From the NCBI RefSeq assembly GCF_016097555.1, contig NC_054710.1, forward strand, positions 186,001 to 250,000: DNA of 64,000 bases, written 5' to 3'. The position numbers were made by a program, and so were the translations under genes. Within the stretch, counting starts at the first letter, position 1, and each line of letters opens with the position of its first letter. The DNA comes from Gigantopelta aegis (taxonomy: Eukaryota > Mollusca > Gastropoda > Neomphalida > Peltospiridae). Of the stretch, positions 1 through 10,833 are shown in pieces. The notes beneath the pieces are model-generated. The model was not told the DNA's origin. It saw only the letters and a program-made list of their open reading frames with translations, and did not search any database.

Positions 1-87
1 ACATATGCATCATTAGGGAAGATGGAGCATTTTAAGGACAGAATTTAAAAAATACTTCGAATTAATATATATGTGTTGTACTGTAAT

Positions 88-250
88 AGTGCTAAACTTA
101 AACTTTATAATACGGATTGTATATTTATTTTTACAAGTGCATTACTTAGAATTAGTTAATTGGTAATTGCACGTCTGCTATGCTATCCGCTTAGTGACTT
201 GCTAATCAAACCAATTAGTGTCAATACCTAATTAAACATGTAACGAGCAA
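88..250 (+). repeat. Direct repeat, left copy (about 163 bp)
   Basis: This segment and 956-1118 share long blocks, including AGTGCTAAACTTAAACTTTA, TTTTTACAAGTGCATTACTT and AATTAAACATGTAAC, in the same orientation about 870 bp apart. The ends of the similarity are fairly sharp. Two direct repeats around a short non-coding interior could be the ends of a small terminal-repeat element, or simply two copies of a dispersed repeat. I see no target duplication that decides it. Confidence 0.6.
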
Positions 251-955
251 TCTGATACAATGCAACGTATATGTCAACAATCAACCAGTTATTACCATAA
301 GCTTGTTCAACAAAAGACTGAGTTAGAAAATCTTAGACGGGAAAATTATGAACTAGTTCAAAGACTAAATCCATTGAGTAATATAACTTATTAACAACAG
401 TACACAAGACGAGACAAATATCGCAGAAGGTAAATAACGACACATTTGTTTATTAAATGTTTTTCGGAATAAATATTATAAACACTGAAAGTATTAATTT
501 TCAATAAATTGATAATCCTGAGATACCTAAACTGATATTAGAAAGTAAGTTTGACATTCACGTATCCAAAACCTTGTATACGTTATACAGACAGCAAGAG
601 TGCCTGGATGCGAACTCGTGATAAACTGCCTGTCATCTACAACTGCGTCAGACGAAGTCACTGCTAATCACTGTTTCTACACATCTACGAACTATGGTAA
701 CAGCCAACGACCTGTCTGATGGGAGAAATGTCTTGCAGTGAGCATTGCCTGAGACAACGTGTGGACACTAACCAAATGACTCGACGAGATTACGATACAA
801 GCGAAAAACGTGTCTAATAGATGAAACAGTTTATTTGTGATACCACATTTCGGACGCGGGACAACTATTTCAACCATTGTATACAAACTACTTTAACAAG
901 TTTATTCACTAGACACGAAGACGTGTCATTTCTTCTGGCGGTCGATAACTGTTGC
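251..955. other. Interior between the direct repeats; no gene recognised
   Basis: No long open frame. A short plus-strand reading at about 302-394 gives a charged, coiled-coil-like peptide (QQKTELENLRRENYELVQRL) that ends in a stop. It may be the tail of an old element protein, but it is too short to assign. The rest is AT-rich with no recognisable feature. Confidence 0.3.
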
Positions 956-1118
956 AGTGCTAAACTTAAACTTTATAATAATACGGATTATATATTTATT
1001 TTTACAAGTGCATTACTTAGAATTAGTTAATTGGTAACTGGACTATCCACTATCCACTTAGTGACTTGCCAGCCAAACCAATTGGTGTCAAGAACTAATT
1101 AAACATGTAACAAGCAAG
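956..1118 (+). repeat. Direct repeat, right copy
   Basis: Partner of the repeat at 88-250, with scattered substitutions and small indels, so the pair is not recent. The LINE endonuclease sequence begins immediately downstream. Confidence 0.6.
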
Positions 1119-1349
1119 CTATCCAGAAGGATAACCATACAATAATGAAGATACGTTTCAAACAATAAACTCAGAAATAAGTGAACACTTACTATTGAAT
1201 ATCCCGTTACTTCTTCTTGGTGACGTTAATGCCAGAACTAACTTGTTATCTGATTATGTAAATATTGACAATGATATAGTGTGTTTTAATAACATTAATA
1301 ATATTATGTTCCACTGCATGGATGATAGTAATATTTTACAATCCTTACA

Positions 1350-1820
1350 CCCCTGCGTGTGCTGTAAGTGCTGACAGAGTTACGGTTCTTGCAGGTCAGA
1401 CCGACCCAGACGTGCGACCGTGTTGAATTATTTTGCTGATGGTGTTCTGTCCAACACTGATGATGAGCAGCTGAAAGGTATCATCATTCCAAAGGTACGT
1501 CTAGTCTTCTTTCTAATGTCCCCTGCGCGTGCTGTAACCTCAACGTGGTGCAGGGGTGTAACATTCTTTTTGAGAATGGCCAATACAGCACAAAATTGAA
1601 GTTTTGAGTAAAATTCAGTATCTGTAAAATTCTGTGATATTTGTGTTTTTGCACATTTTTTACACTGTTTTTGTTTGTCTTGAATTTTTATATTGATGTT
1701 GATCATCACTTTATTTATTTGCATTACCATAGTTTGACACCTAATAGCCGATGTATTTTTCGTGCTGGGGTGTCGTTAAACATTCATTCATTCATTCATT
1801 CATTCATTCAATCCTTCATT
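1350..1820 (+). mobile_element. SINE-like element (family B) inserted in the LINE
   Basis: It is bounded by an 11-bp target duplication, CAATCCTTACA, at 1339-1349 and 1821-1831, which fixes the insertion in the LINE endonuclease. The body carries the family-B core GCGTGCTGTAACCTCA near 1525, a middle section around 1560-1720, and the tail AATAGCCGATGTATTTTTCG plus GTGTCGTTAAACATTCATTC repeats. About 150 bp of unrelated sequence precedes the core. Other copies lie at 2173-2480, 25397-25681 (minus) and, as tails, at 59626-59700 and about 46020-46095. Confidence 0.85.
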
Positions 1821-2172
1821 CAATCCTTACATGTACCAACTGAAAGACATAACCAAGATAACGGGAAACCAAATAATAATGGCTACAAACTTATTGAAAT
1901 GTGTAAAATGAACAATCTTTATATTTTAAATGGTAGGATTGGCTATGATAAGTATGTCGGGAAAGTAACATGTAAAGGTGTAAGTACTGTAGACTACGCC
2001 ATTTAGTTTTGTATATAATTTTAAGGTGTGCGATTTCAACCCACTATATTCGGATATTCACTGTGCAATTGAACTGAAAGTGAACTGCAATACTCAAGAC
2101 ACCCCAATATCGTTCACGTGTCATCAATATAAAACAAAGCGACTCTACAAAATAACTTCAAAGACGCCGCAC

Positions 2173-2480
2173 CTACGCGTGCTGTAACCTCACCGTGGTG
2201 TAGGGGTGTAACATTCTCTTTGAGAATGGCCAATACAGCACAAATTGAAGTTTAGAGTAAAATTCGGTGTCCGTAAAATTCTGTGATATTTGTATTTGTA
2301 TTTTTGCACAGTTCTTTACACTGTTTTTGTTTAAACCTTGAATTTTTATATTGATGTTGATCATCACTTTATTTATTTGCATTACCATAGTTTGACACCC
2401 AATAGCCGATGTATTTTTCGTGCTGGGGTCACAACCCAAAGGGTGTCGCAGTTTAAACATAACAAGCTTCATTCATTGGT
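2173..2480 (+). mobile_element. SINE-like element (family B)
   Basis: A second family-B copy about 350 bp downstream of the first. It has the same core (ACGCGTGCTGTAACCTCACC), the same middle and the same AATAGCCGATG tail. It interrupts the LINE between the endonuclease and the linker. The target duplication is not clear. An open frame on the opposite strand here is a property of the SINE and not a gene. Confidence 0.8.
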
Positions 2481-2672
2481 GTTGTCATAACACCACAGTG
2501 TCAACGCGTTCCTATTCACAAGCCGTGGTTTAAGAAAGACTGTAAAGGCAAGAAATAAGTTTCATGTAGCCAAACCAAATCACCGTCAAAAAAAACAGTA
2601 CAGATAGTCTGCAAGCCCTAAAATCATCGAGTAAACAATACAAAACTATAATACGAAAATACAGCAACGCAC

Positions 2673-3068
2673 CGGCCTCGGTGGCGTCGTGGCAGGCCAT
2701 CGTTCTACAGGCTGGTAGGTACTGGGTTCGGATCCCAGTCGAGGCATGGGATTTTTAATCCAGATACCGACTCCAAACCCTGAGTGAGTGCTCCGCAAGG
2801 CTCAATGGGTAGGTGTAAACCACTTGCACCGACCAGTGATCCATAACTGGTTCAACAAAGGCCATGGTTTGTGCTATCCTGCCTGTGGGAAGCGCAAATA
2901 AAAGATCCCTTGCTGCCAATCGGAAGAGTAGCCCATGTAGTGGCGACAGCGGGTTTCCTCTCAAAATCTGTGTGGTCCTGAACCATATGTCTGACGCCAT
3001 ATAACCGTAAATAAAATGTGTTGAGTGCGTCGTTAAATAAAACACTTCTTTGTTTCTTTGTTTGTTTT
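2673..3068 (+). mobile_element. tRNA-derived SINE (family A) inserted in the LINE
   Basis: Flanked by a 12-bp target duplication ACAGCAACGCAC at 2661-2672 and 3069-3080. The head has a B-box-like GGGTTCGGATCCCAGTCG. The body includes TGCTATCCTGCCTGTGGGA, and the tail ends AAATAAAATGTGTTGAGTGC, GTCGTTAAATAAAACA and TTTGTTTG. The LINE reading resumes right after it. A closely similar copy sits at 52577-52975 inside the large LINE. Confidence 0.92.
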
Positions 3069-4161
3069 ACAGCAACGCACGTCAGAAGAAACTAGAGAAT
3101 GATCTCTCTAGAACTTTACAAACTGACCCCATGAGTATCTTTAAACTGATGAAACAAAAACAAGACATGCCAACCAATAGTCCTTCGTTACAAGAGTTTT
3201 ATTGTTATTTTAAAGATAATAATTACATGTATGAAAATGATGATAGTGATAATTTATGTGATGTAAATAAGATTGCTGAATCAGCTGATGCAAACAATGT
3301 TTTAAATTTGCCTATATCTACTGTTGACGTGCTGAAAGCTGTGAAACAGCTTTAAAATAATAAATCATCAGGTCACGATGGCATTATAAATGAGTATATC
3401 AAAACTACAGTTGACAAATTCCTCTTGGTTTATGTAACATTATTTAATTTAATTATGGACAGTGGAATTTTCCCAGAAGAATGGCCGATTGGTATTATTA
3501 CAAATTTTTATAAAAAAACATGGAGACACGAGAAGTGTTGAGAACTATAGACCTATAACTTTACTGTCGTGTTTTAGTAAGCTGTTCACGAACATACTTA
3601 ACAACAGATTAACTGAATATGTTGAGAGCAATAATATTTTATCGGAATCCCAAGCTGGTTTCAGAAAAGGTTATTCCACTAATGATAACGTCTTCTTACT
3701 TTATGCAATAACTGAATTGTTAAAAAGAAAAAAAGAAAAATTATATTGTGCTTTTGTTGACCTAAAAAAAGCTTTTGATACTATATGGAGAGTAGGACTT
3801 TGGTCCAAACTATTGAAATATAACATTGATGGAAAAAAATTCAGAATAGTTCGTAGTATGTATAGTGGAATTAAATCATGTGTTAGAAAGAACGGTGAAC
3901 TTTCTAAATATTTCACTTGTGACATTGGCGTGAGGCAAGAAGAAAATTTATCACCTCTTTTATTCTCCTTGTTTTTAAATGATTTGGAGGACTATTTGAA
4001 GTCTCAACAGTGCAAAGGAATTACAATTAGTGCTTTTGATTTTGATATATACTACTCAAAAGAATTTAAGGGTCATACGATATTTTCGACATTATTTTCT
4101 GAATGTCAATTATATTAGTTAGACCATAATGTCACGCATGGTACTGTTCCATTTTGACGAA

Positions 4162-4361
4162 NNNNNNNNNNNNNNNNNNNNNNNNNNNNNNNNNNNNNNN
4201 NNNNNNNNNNNNNNNNNNNNNNNNNNNNNNNNNNNNNNNNNNNNNNNNNNNNNNNNNNNNNNNNNNNNNNNNNNNNNNNNNNNNNNNNNNNNNNNNNNNN
4301 NNNNNNNNNNNNNNNNNNNNNNNNNNNNNNNNNNNNNNNNNNNNNNNNNNNNNNNNNNNNN
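4162..4361. other. Assembly gap (200 N)
   Basis: Exactly 200 undetermined bases, so a gap of unknown true size. It cuts off the 3' part of the LINE reverse transcriptase. Confidence 1.
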
Positions 4362-4440
4362 ATATCAAACTATATGATCATGATGATACAAGACCTGGGG
4401 TTCTTCGGGAATATTTAAACAATCATACATATATATATAT

Positions 4441-5639
4441 CAGGGGTGGGAAAAAGCCCTTTTTTCCCGGTCTGGGACCGATTCTCGATCTCTGAGACCG
4501 AAATTATTTTTCAAAAACGTGCGTTTGCCGGTCCCACTTTTGTCATTCTTGTCGGTCCGAAGCACCTGTCCATTTCTATTATAGGAACAAATTCCTATCC
4601 GCCAATTGGATCGGCTTGCCCAGACATTGGCATCTTGTGCATGATTTAAAATAATAATAAATAAATAAATAGTGGTCAAAATTGACTGGTGTTTCTGACG
4701 TCTGTGATTTTAAAGTCTGCCATAAGTCGGAGCTACAATCAATCTACTGCCACTAGGCTAGACATTTGTCAAAGCCGCTGTGCTGGTCACGAGATAAAAC
4801 AGACGTTAACAATAGCATCATTCTTGGTGAGAAAGCTACCAAGGTATTACACTCCAATTAAAACAAAGGACCCAGAGTTTGCAACTGGTCACAATCAACA
4901 CATGTTAATGCCTGTGTACGGAGCTCTGTCGGGTCGAGTGTCAGAGTCCGAGGCAAGAGGCTTTTGTGAAATACAAACTGCTTGAAATAGCATAAAATAT
5001 ACTGAAATAATCTATAAATGTGTTTCTTGTTGACTGTTCAATGTAGTGTATCAAATAATTATAAAGGACTTTAAAATTTTAAAAAAAGGTTTACACCTTT
5101 TTTAAAAAAAAAAGTGGGAGTGAGTTGGAATAGCTAAACCGGCTATCTTTAGAGCCAGGAGAGGTCAAATGTCATCCAATCGGCGACAACGTTATTAATT
5201 GCTTTGTCTAAACGTGTGCCAGCTCAAGTTGTCAAACGCTCCAACGGTGTTATTGTTTATTAATTTTCAGGACTACTGAATACTGGTACTTTTTATACAT
5301 ATATATGGGAGTTAAAATGCATAACTTTTATTCCTTTTTTATATTATTTATTCCATTATGTAAAATAAATATAATAAAAAAAAAATCGCTGATGTGATCA
5401 AACATTTTGTTTTTCTTTCATGTTTTGATGTTTATCGTTTCGCGTTCATGATTCAAGATAAAAATATACAAATGCCACTATGATTTTGTTTTTAGAACAC
5501 TATTTGGCAAATATCACCTTTTAAATGATTTTATAATTTGTATTTGTATTCCTTTCTTCTTATCCCTCTACCTCCCTTCCCCCGGTAGTGATGACATCAA
5601 CGTGGGACCGATTGACAATTTTATTTTTCCCCACCCCTG
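4441..5639. mobile_element. hAT-type non-autonomous element (1.2 kb)
   Basis: The left end CAGGGGTGGGAAAAA is matched in inverted orientation by the right end (TTTTTCCCCACCCCTG). Both are flanked by ATATATAT, as expected of an 8-bp hAT target duplication, although the site lies in an AT run and this is therefore weak. CAG...CTG ends of this form are typical of hAT elements. The interior holds only short open frames with no transposase motif, so it is probably mobilised in trans. Confidence 0.75.
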
Positions 5640-5652
5640 ATATATATATATA

Positions 5653-5767
5653 TTTATTTTTATTTTTATAAACAGTATTAGGCATTTTGTCCTGGCACCC
5701 GGATGAGTAGCTACCTTTAGAACTTGATTTAGCAAAATGCTCTCATCTGGGGGTCAGGGCACCCGCC
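5653..5767 (+). repeat. 115-bp repeat, copy 1
   Basis: Nearly identical to 7315-7429 (contains GGCATTTTGTCCTGGCACCC and CTCATCTGGGGGTCAGGGCA). Both copies follow an AT run, and the mariner element sits between them. The simplest reading is a pre-existing tandem pair, with the transposon inserted in the AT run between units. Confidence 0.85.
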
Positions 5768-5828
5768 CCCTTCTTATTGTAGCTAACTGTATGTAGTTAG
5801 GAAAACAATCTAATAATATATATATATA

Positions 5829-7304
5829 CTCTTCAAAAGAAGAAACGCAAAACCACATTGTCGTAACATTTGGAGAATTGATTTAATTATTGAATGGTGA
5901 GTCCGATAATTACCAAATGTTGCAGGATTGTTCACAATTCACTCTAGTCCATTGTGAGTAAGTGATAGGACACACCACCAAGGTCAAGGTCATCTGGAGT
6001 CAATACCAGGTGTGGCCTCCGCGTGTGTTGACAACTGCCTGGCACCGCCTGCCCATTGAAGCAACCAGAGTACGGATGACGTCCCGGGGGATGGTGGCCC
6101 ACTCGGTCTGCAAGGCTGCTGCCAGCTCGGGCAGGGTCTGGGGCTGTGGTTGTCGCTGTCGGAGGCGTCGGTCCAACTCGTCCCATAGATGCTCAATTGG
6201 GTTCAAATACGGTGATATCGATGGCCAAGGAAGGACATTAATGTTGTTGTTCTGTAGGAAAGCCGTTGTGAGACGTGCTGTGCGAGGCCTGGCATTGTCA
6301 TGTTGGAACACTGCGTTGGCGTTGGCCATAACTGGAACGATGTGTGGCCGGAGGATCTGGTCAATGTAGCCCTGTGCATTCAGGTTGCCCTGCACGTGGA
6401 CCAGGTCAGTTCTGCCAGTGTGTGAGATGGCTGCCCACACCATGACACTACCCCCGCCGAATCTGTCCACTTCCTGCACGCAGTTTGCCGCATAACGTTC
6501 ACCACGACGCCTATAAACGCGACATCTTCCATCATGACTCGTCACTGAACCACACCTGTCTCCATCGCAGTTGAGGCCATTGTCGATGAATCTGGCACCA
6601 CTGCAGTCGGAGTCGACGGTGTTGTGGTGTTAAGATGACACCTCGAACTGGACGTTCTGGCACGAATTCCTACCTCACGTAGGGGGTTCCGTACGGTCTG
6701 GTCGGATATCCTGCACAAACCTGGTATTGCTGCGGCTGTGGAGGTGGCAGTAGTCAATCGTTCCCGAAGGTGGCGTACCCGGATGTAGCGGTCCTGCCCG
6801 GGGGTAGTGACCCGTGGTCGACCGGATCTAGGGAGGTCACGTGTTGATCCATGTTGCTGGTAACGGTCCCACAGTCTGGAGATGGTGCTTGGGGACACAT
6901 GGAATGCCCTGGCAACGGCCGTTCTGGATTCGCCTGCGTCTAGTCGGCCGATGGCATTGTTTCTCTGCGGTTCACTGAGACGTGGCATGTCCTGGATTGT
7001 CAACTGTCGGCCAGATACAGAGGCCAGGCAAGCGAACACCCTGCACTTTTATACTGTCGGTGTTCATGTTGCACATGCAAGACAACGCACGTGCAGTGGT
7101 GACATGGTTTGCACGTGGCTGCGTTTTTGCGAATATTCACATTTTGGAACTTTATTGTACAGTAGCTGCGTTTTATCGAATGTAACCGTGGGAATGTGTT
7201 TGGGACATGCAATGACCTTATATTCACAAAGCATGAACCGGTAGGAAACATAAAATCGGAGTTATAACCCATTTGTACCCTTTTGCTTTTCTTTTTTTGA
7301 AGAG
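5829..7304 (-). mobile_element. Tc1/mariner-family DNA transposon (1,476 bp)
   Basis: The terminal inverted repeats begin CTCTTCAAAAGAAGAAACGC on the left and, read inward from the right, CTCTTCAAAAAAAGAAAAGC. Both ends abut TA dinucleotides, the Tc1/mariner target. A single transposase lies on the minus strand between them. Length, ends and gene layout fit a full-length but inactive Tc1-like element. Confidence 0.93.
6000..6988 (-). pseudogene. Tc1-like transposase, DD34E, frameshifted
   Basis: It encodes the cut-and-paste transposase of the surrounding element, which acts in the nucleus on the terminal repeats. From the start MPRLSEPQRNNAIGRLDAGE the N-terminal half has paired helix-turn-helix segments (VARAFHVSPSTISRLWDRY; DLPRSGRPRVTT). 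The catalytic core is split over three frames. WRQVWFSDES with the first Asp is near 6545-6575, FQHDNARPRTA with the second Asp is near 6260, and SPYLNPIEHLWDEL with the Glu is near 6180. There are 34 residues between the second Asp and the Glu. One frame change lies near 6650. A second, with a short loss just after the first catalytic motif, lies near 6543. The C-terminus ends normally in RGGHTWY, so two lesions account for inactivity. Confidence 0.93.
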
Positions 7305-7314
7305 TATATATATA

Positions 7315-7429
7315 TTTATTTTTATTTTTATAAACAGTATTAGGCATTTTGTCCTGGCACCCGGATGAGTAGCTACCTTTAGAACTTGATTTAGCAAAAT
7401 GCTCTCATCTGGGGGTCAGGGCACCCGCC
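7315..7429 (+). repeat. 115-bp repeat, copy 2
   Basis: Second copy of the repeat at 5653-5767, directly after the mariner right end and its AT run. Downstream to about 8039 I see no gene, only AT-rich sequence with short frames. Confidence 0.85.
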
Positions 7430-8266
7430 AGGTAGGTAGAGTGGTTGTGTGAATGTGTAATGTATGTATTGTCTCGGCGGGTTACTGGCGTTGAGGTCAT
7501 CTGGCAGTGTCTTCTTCGCCCAACCGACGTCACAGAGCAGTATGTTTTTACTATTTTAGTATTTATTCTTTCTACTACACATTATTCTAAGTTACTACGT
7601 AGATTGGAAGAGAGGAAGGTCAGGACTTTAGCCCTGACCATTGTACTTTCTAACTGTAAATATTAGTACTCTTCCACTATATTTGAACTATTTATTATAT
7701 GCTTTAAATGCCCCTTTTAACGTTTCTTTTATTATTATTAAAATTACATATTAATTATATTTAATTACTCTTAGCATTTTACCTTAAACATTGTAGTGGG
7801 CATGCCTGAACCTCTGAACCGTGATAAAGTTTGTTTATTTCGGTAAAAAAATAATTAAAATTATTAATTAGATAATAACTTAAACTATGAATTAACAGAA
7901 AACTGCACCAAAAGGCTCTGTGTTGAATTAACTACCATCCCTGAAAGTTTCAGTAGAATCTATCTAAAATTAAAAAAGTTATGACACTTTCTGTATTAAA
8001 AGTTACCGGTAATTAATCGAAAAGGTCACAACGGCAAAAGTACCGAATTTTCCCCCCTCTGTATTTTAACATCAACAAACAAGAAAACATTTATATACAA
8101 TATCATCCATTATTTATACCATCCATTACCCTTTCCACATTTTCAGAACGACACACATTTTATGTTTATGTACAATTTGGAGAATTTAAAATACAGTACA
8201 CGGCACATATAATCCAGTAACATCCGCCATTTTGAACTCATGATACTATTCACTATTTCACTGACC

Positions 8267-9427
8267 TTAACACGGATATAGCCGGCTGATGTCGTGCAAA
8301 AACGTTTCCAAGTCGAGTTTTGGTCGCAGTATTCCGTCATATGGAGATCAAATGATGTCTTTCTGGTATGTGTAGCCGGTAATTGACGTTTTATGCACCA
8401 CCATGTGTTCTCTATTAGGTTAGTACACGCACCAGTCACAGGATCTGGAAATATAATATATTCACAATTGTATTTTATGCATTAATGTAACTATAGCAGT
8501 GTAGGCTTTAGGCTTTAATTTTAGGTTTTAGGGTTAAGGGTTTAGGGTTAGGGTTTAGGGTTTAGGGTTTAGGGTTAGGTTTTAGGGTTAGGGTTAGGGT
8601 ACATACCAAAAAAAATTTGTGAATGATTCACAGTTGAATGGGTGTAATCGTTTTTGCTTTCTTTGATGCCGTTGTATCCCTTCCATAAATCTGTCATGAT
8701 GTGCCACATACTCTTCTATGATTGGTAGTAGAGTGTCTGCGTCTCTCTTATCAACCGGCACTAAAAACACTTGTCTTGTTTCACGGCAGATCCCACCCAA
8801 TACCCATTGTCCTTCCACCACTCTCCCACGTTGATATTTCCTTTTTCCAAATTTTGCCTCATCTATTTCTACAACTTTTCCAGGCCCCCCGATCTGTTTC
8901 GTGCCTTCAGTTTCTACAATGTAGGAACAGACTTCTCGACAGTAGTTGTAATAGTCGTTAACAGTTTCTCGTGATGTTTCTAAGACACGTTGTTCGTCTC
9001 CACTGTCGTCTGTAGTTGATAGGGATGTTTCTTCTATGGCTTGATGATAGTCAATTTTTTTTACAAAACAGTAGGTTAGAAAAATACTCTTACGGTAAGA
9101 GATTTTAGCTCCAGCAAACCAGCTACCCGTTCGTAGTTGCACTTGATTTTTTCCAGTTTTCGTACACATTTTTTTGTTGCATTGGTAACGACAATCAATG
9201 GTTTTTGTAGCTTTGCGTTTTATCTCGTATAACTTTGTGAGGTCCTCTTGACAAGTAGGACATTTTACACTCTTTGGGAGTAAATTATAATGTTGGCAAA
9301 ACTTTATAGTATTGTCCAAAGTATCTAATTTTGTGTACAGTCTGCACAGATTTAAACTTTTTACTTTTCCTCTCTTTTTTCTCTTAAACTCACTATCCTC
9401 CTCCTCTGGTTTCCTTTTTTCCGACAT
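8267..9427 (-). pseudogene. Merlin transposase (ISXO2/IS1595-like), two exons
   Basis: DDE transposase of the surrounding element. Exon 1 (8607-9427) starts MSEKRKPEEEDSEFKRKKRG, a basic leader. It has a zinc-ribbon-like region (CPTCQED ... CRYQCNKKMC), then VVEIDEAKFGKRKYQRGR with the first catalytic Asp, EGQWVLGGICRETRQVFLVP and, after a one-base frame change near 8700, TDLWKGYNGI and HSTVNHSQIF with the second Asp. The donor GTATGT is at 8606-8601 and the acceptor AG at 8446-8445, giving a phase-1 intron of 162 bp. Exon 2 reads DPVTGACTNLIENTWWCIKR with the probable catalytic Glu. A further frame change near the C-terminus (about 8345) leads to a stop at 8267-8269. The same intron position is used in the copy at 62799-64000, which supports the splice model. 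Confidence 0.88.
8520..8600 (+). repeat. Telomere-like TTAGGG/TTTAGGG array inside the Merlin intron
   Basis: About 80 bp of irregular GGGTTAG, GGGTTTAG and GGTTTTAG units on the plus strand. On the transposase strand this reads CCCTAA and begins immediately after the splice donor. It fills nearly half of the 162-bp intron. The homologous intron in the second Merlin copy (62993-63098) has no such array. Confidence 0.9.
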
Positions 9428-9696
9428 ATCGATGTTTGAATGGTATTATATTTCATAAAATCAATGCTTTTATAGGGATGGTTTGCCATGCAACAATACG
9501 CCTACATAGTTGCGTGATGCATTTGAAAATCATGCTGCACGTACATCACACGGGGTTCGGATTTTATATTGTTCATATGTGTTTAGATTATATTACTTAC
9601 CTTTCGAGAGACTTCGTATAATTCCGGAATCATTCGTATAATTCCGCCATTTATTTACTGCAGTAATGACTTGAAATTATTGATCGTTTTAAGCAA

Positions 9697-9780
9697 CTTC
9701 CTCGTTAGCTCAGTCAGATAAGCGACAGACTCACAAGCCGGATTTCATCGATCGCTTGGGTTCAAGCCTCCATAAAGGTA
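9697..9780 (+). other. tRNA-like sequence (probable pseudo-tRNA or SINE head)
   Basis: It contains an A-box-like GTTAGCTCAGTCAG and a B-box-like GGGTTCAAGCC about 45 bp apart. The acceptor, anticodon and T stems do not pair, so I do not call a functional tRNA. It lies between the Merlin gene and its right inverted repeat. Confidence 0.3.
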
Positions 9781-10259
9781 AGTGGTTTATAGTATAAAAA
9801 TTAGTTGCAGTCATTGTTGTGTTATATGATGAGATGTGTGTGATAATAGAAGAAAGGAAGGTAAGGAATAGAAGAAAGGAATATTACGACCCATAATTAT
9901 TTATTTATAAAAAAAATATATATATATTTACTTCTTTATTACTTTCCCCCAAAAGACCATGCCCCTCTTTTCTATATAAGCCCCATCAAAAAAAAACCTC
10001 TTTAGATTGATAGATAGGGGGGAAAATTCGGTACTCTTTCCGTCACAACTTTTCTTTTGTTTTAGTAGTAAAACAAAGCCAAAAAATGGGCGTGGCGCCA
10101 CATCTTGAAAATTTCATAACTTTTTTAATATTGAACCTAGAACAAAAATTAAAACTGCATTTTAAAGCATTTCCTGGGCTCTGTAGAATGATAATTGATT
10201 TCTCTCTATCTTTGTTGGTTAAATTTTTTTGTCACGTACCTAAACATAGTGATTGCAGA

Positions 10260-10833
10260 ATAAATAGGTTATTACTACAATGCTACTCCAGCAGCAGGGT
10301 GTGCGTACAGACTGGAACTGCTCACAATAGCCGCTTCGATCGAAAATATATCAAATTATCTGCCCACTGGATGCAAGAAACGCCCGAATAACTCAAATAA
10401 ATCACCCAGGATAGAATGAGAAGACGATAAATGATTTTTACATTGGGTTTATAAGGTCGTTGAAAGACTTTAAAGATCCGAAAATCGTCTTGGATTATGA
10501 CCATTCGAGAGCAACAGATCGTCAAAGCCGGCTTACCAGACAATTTCGATCGTCGTTTATTATTTTGATCGTAAAATCACCTTTTTTGGCAATATTTTCA
10601 CATAGTTTTTAATCTAATGATTCCTACATTTGTTATTTCTTTGATAATAGTCTTGACTTGTGTTTATATCGAGTACTTACCACTTATTTTGAAATTTTCA
10701 ACAAACGTTGTCCGCACTGCCGTTCCTCATGTTTGCTTCTCAGTCGACACTCGGAGCTAGCCTCGGAAAACGGCCTGCGCATGCGCGCCCTATTCGTATT
10801 CGAGTTACAAATATGTTTAATCTGAAGAAGGTA
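10260..10833 (+). repeat. Dispersed repeat R1, copy 1
   Basis: 10260-10410 (GAATAAATAGGTTATTACTA ... GTGTGCGTACAGACTGGAAC) recurs at 20375-20540 and, inverted, at 12541-12610. 10450-10830 (for example CCGAAAATCGTCTTGGATTA and TTTTGATCGTAAAATCACCT) recurs at about 25800-26186. No coding frame is conserved. It is non-coding repeat sequence that flanks several of the array-bearing elements. Confidence 0.8.

Larger units (their letters stand above)
1119..4161 (+). mobile_element. Non-LTR retrotransposon (LINE) remnant with endonuclease and reverse transcriptase, split by SINEs
   Basis: Plus-strand pieces of one LINE ORF2 can be followed across three insertions. The APE-type endonuclease is seen as LLLGDVNARTN near 1210-1240 and as YKLIEMCKMNNLYILNGRIG to VSTVDYAI near 1880-2005. 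A linker follows near 2500-2660. Reverse transcriptase motifs include NNKSSGHDGIINEY near 3355-3395, YRPITLLSCFSKLF near 3545-3590, SQAGFRKGYSTNDN near 3650, AFVDLKKAFDTIW near 3750-3790 and GVRQEENLSPLLFSLFLNDL near 3930-3985. The YADD region is degraded or lost at the assembly gap. There is a frameshift near 3353 and there are stops, so it is dead. The clade is not determined; no RNase H is visible before the gap. Confidence 0.85.
8040..10034 (-). mobile_element. Merlin-family DNA transposon, copy 1
   Basis: A perfect 19-bp inverted repeat, GTACCGAATTTTCCCCCCT, lies at 8040-8058 and, inverted, at 10016-10034. Weaker inverted similarity continues outward on both sides (for example the AAAAAGTTATGA words near 7975 and 10110), so the true ends may lie further out and I cannot fix the TSD. 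The transposase on the minus strand between the repeats is of the ISXO2/IS1595-like type that defines Merlin in animals. Confidence 0.8.

Noticed and set aside
1428-1730. Open frame antisense to the first SINE, with similar frames at 2173-2472 and 25469-25738
   Set aside because: The same peptide recurs wherever family-B SINE lies; it is a by-product of the repeat.
4129-4495. Open frames running through the N gap
   Set aside because: They consist almost entirely of undetermined bases.
9697-9780. Functional tRNA gene
   Set aside because: A- and B-box-like words are present but the stems do not pair.
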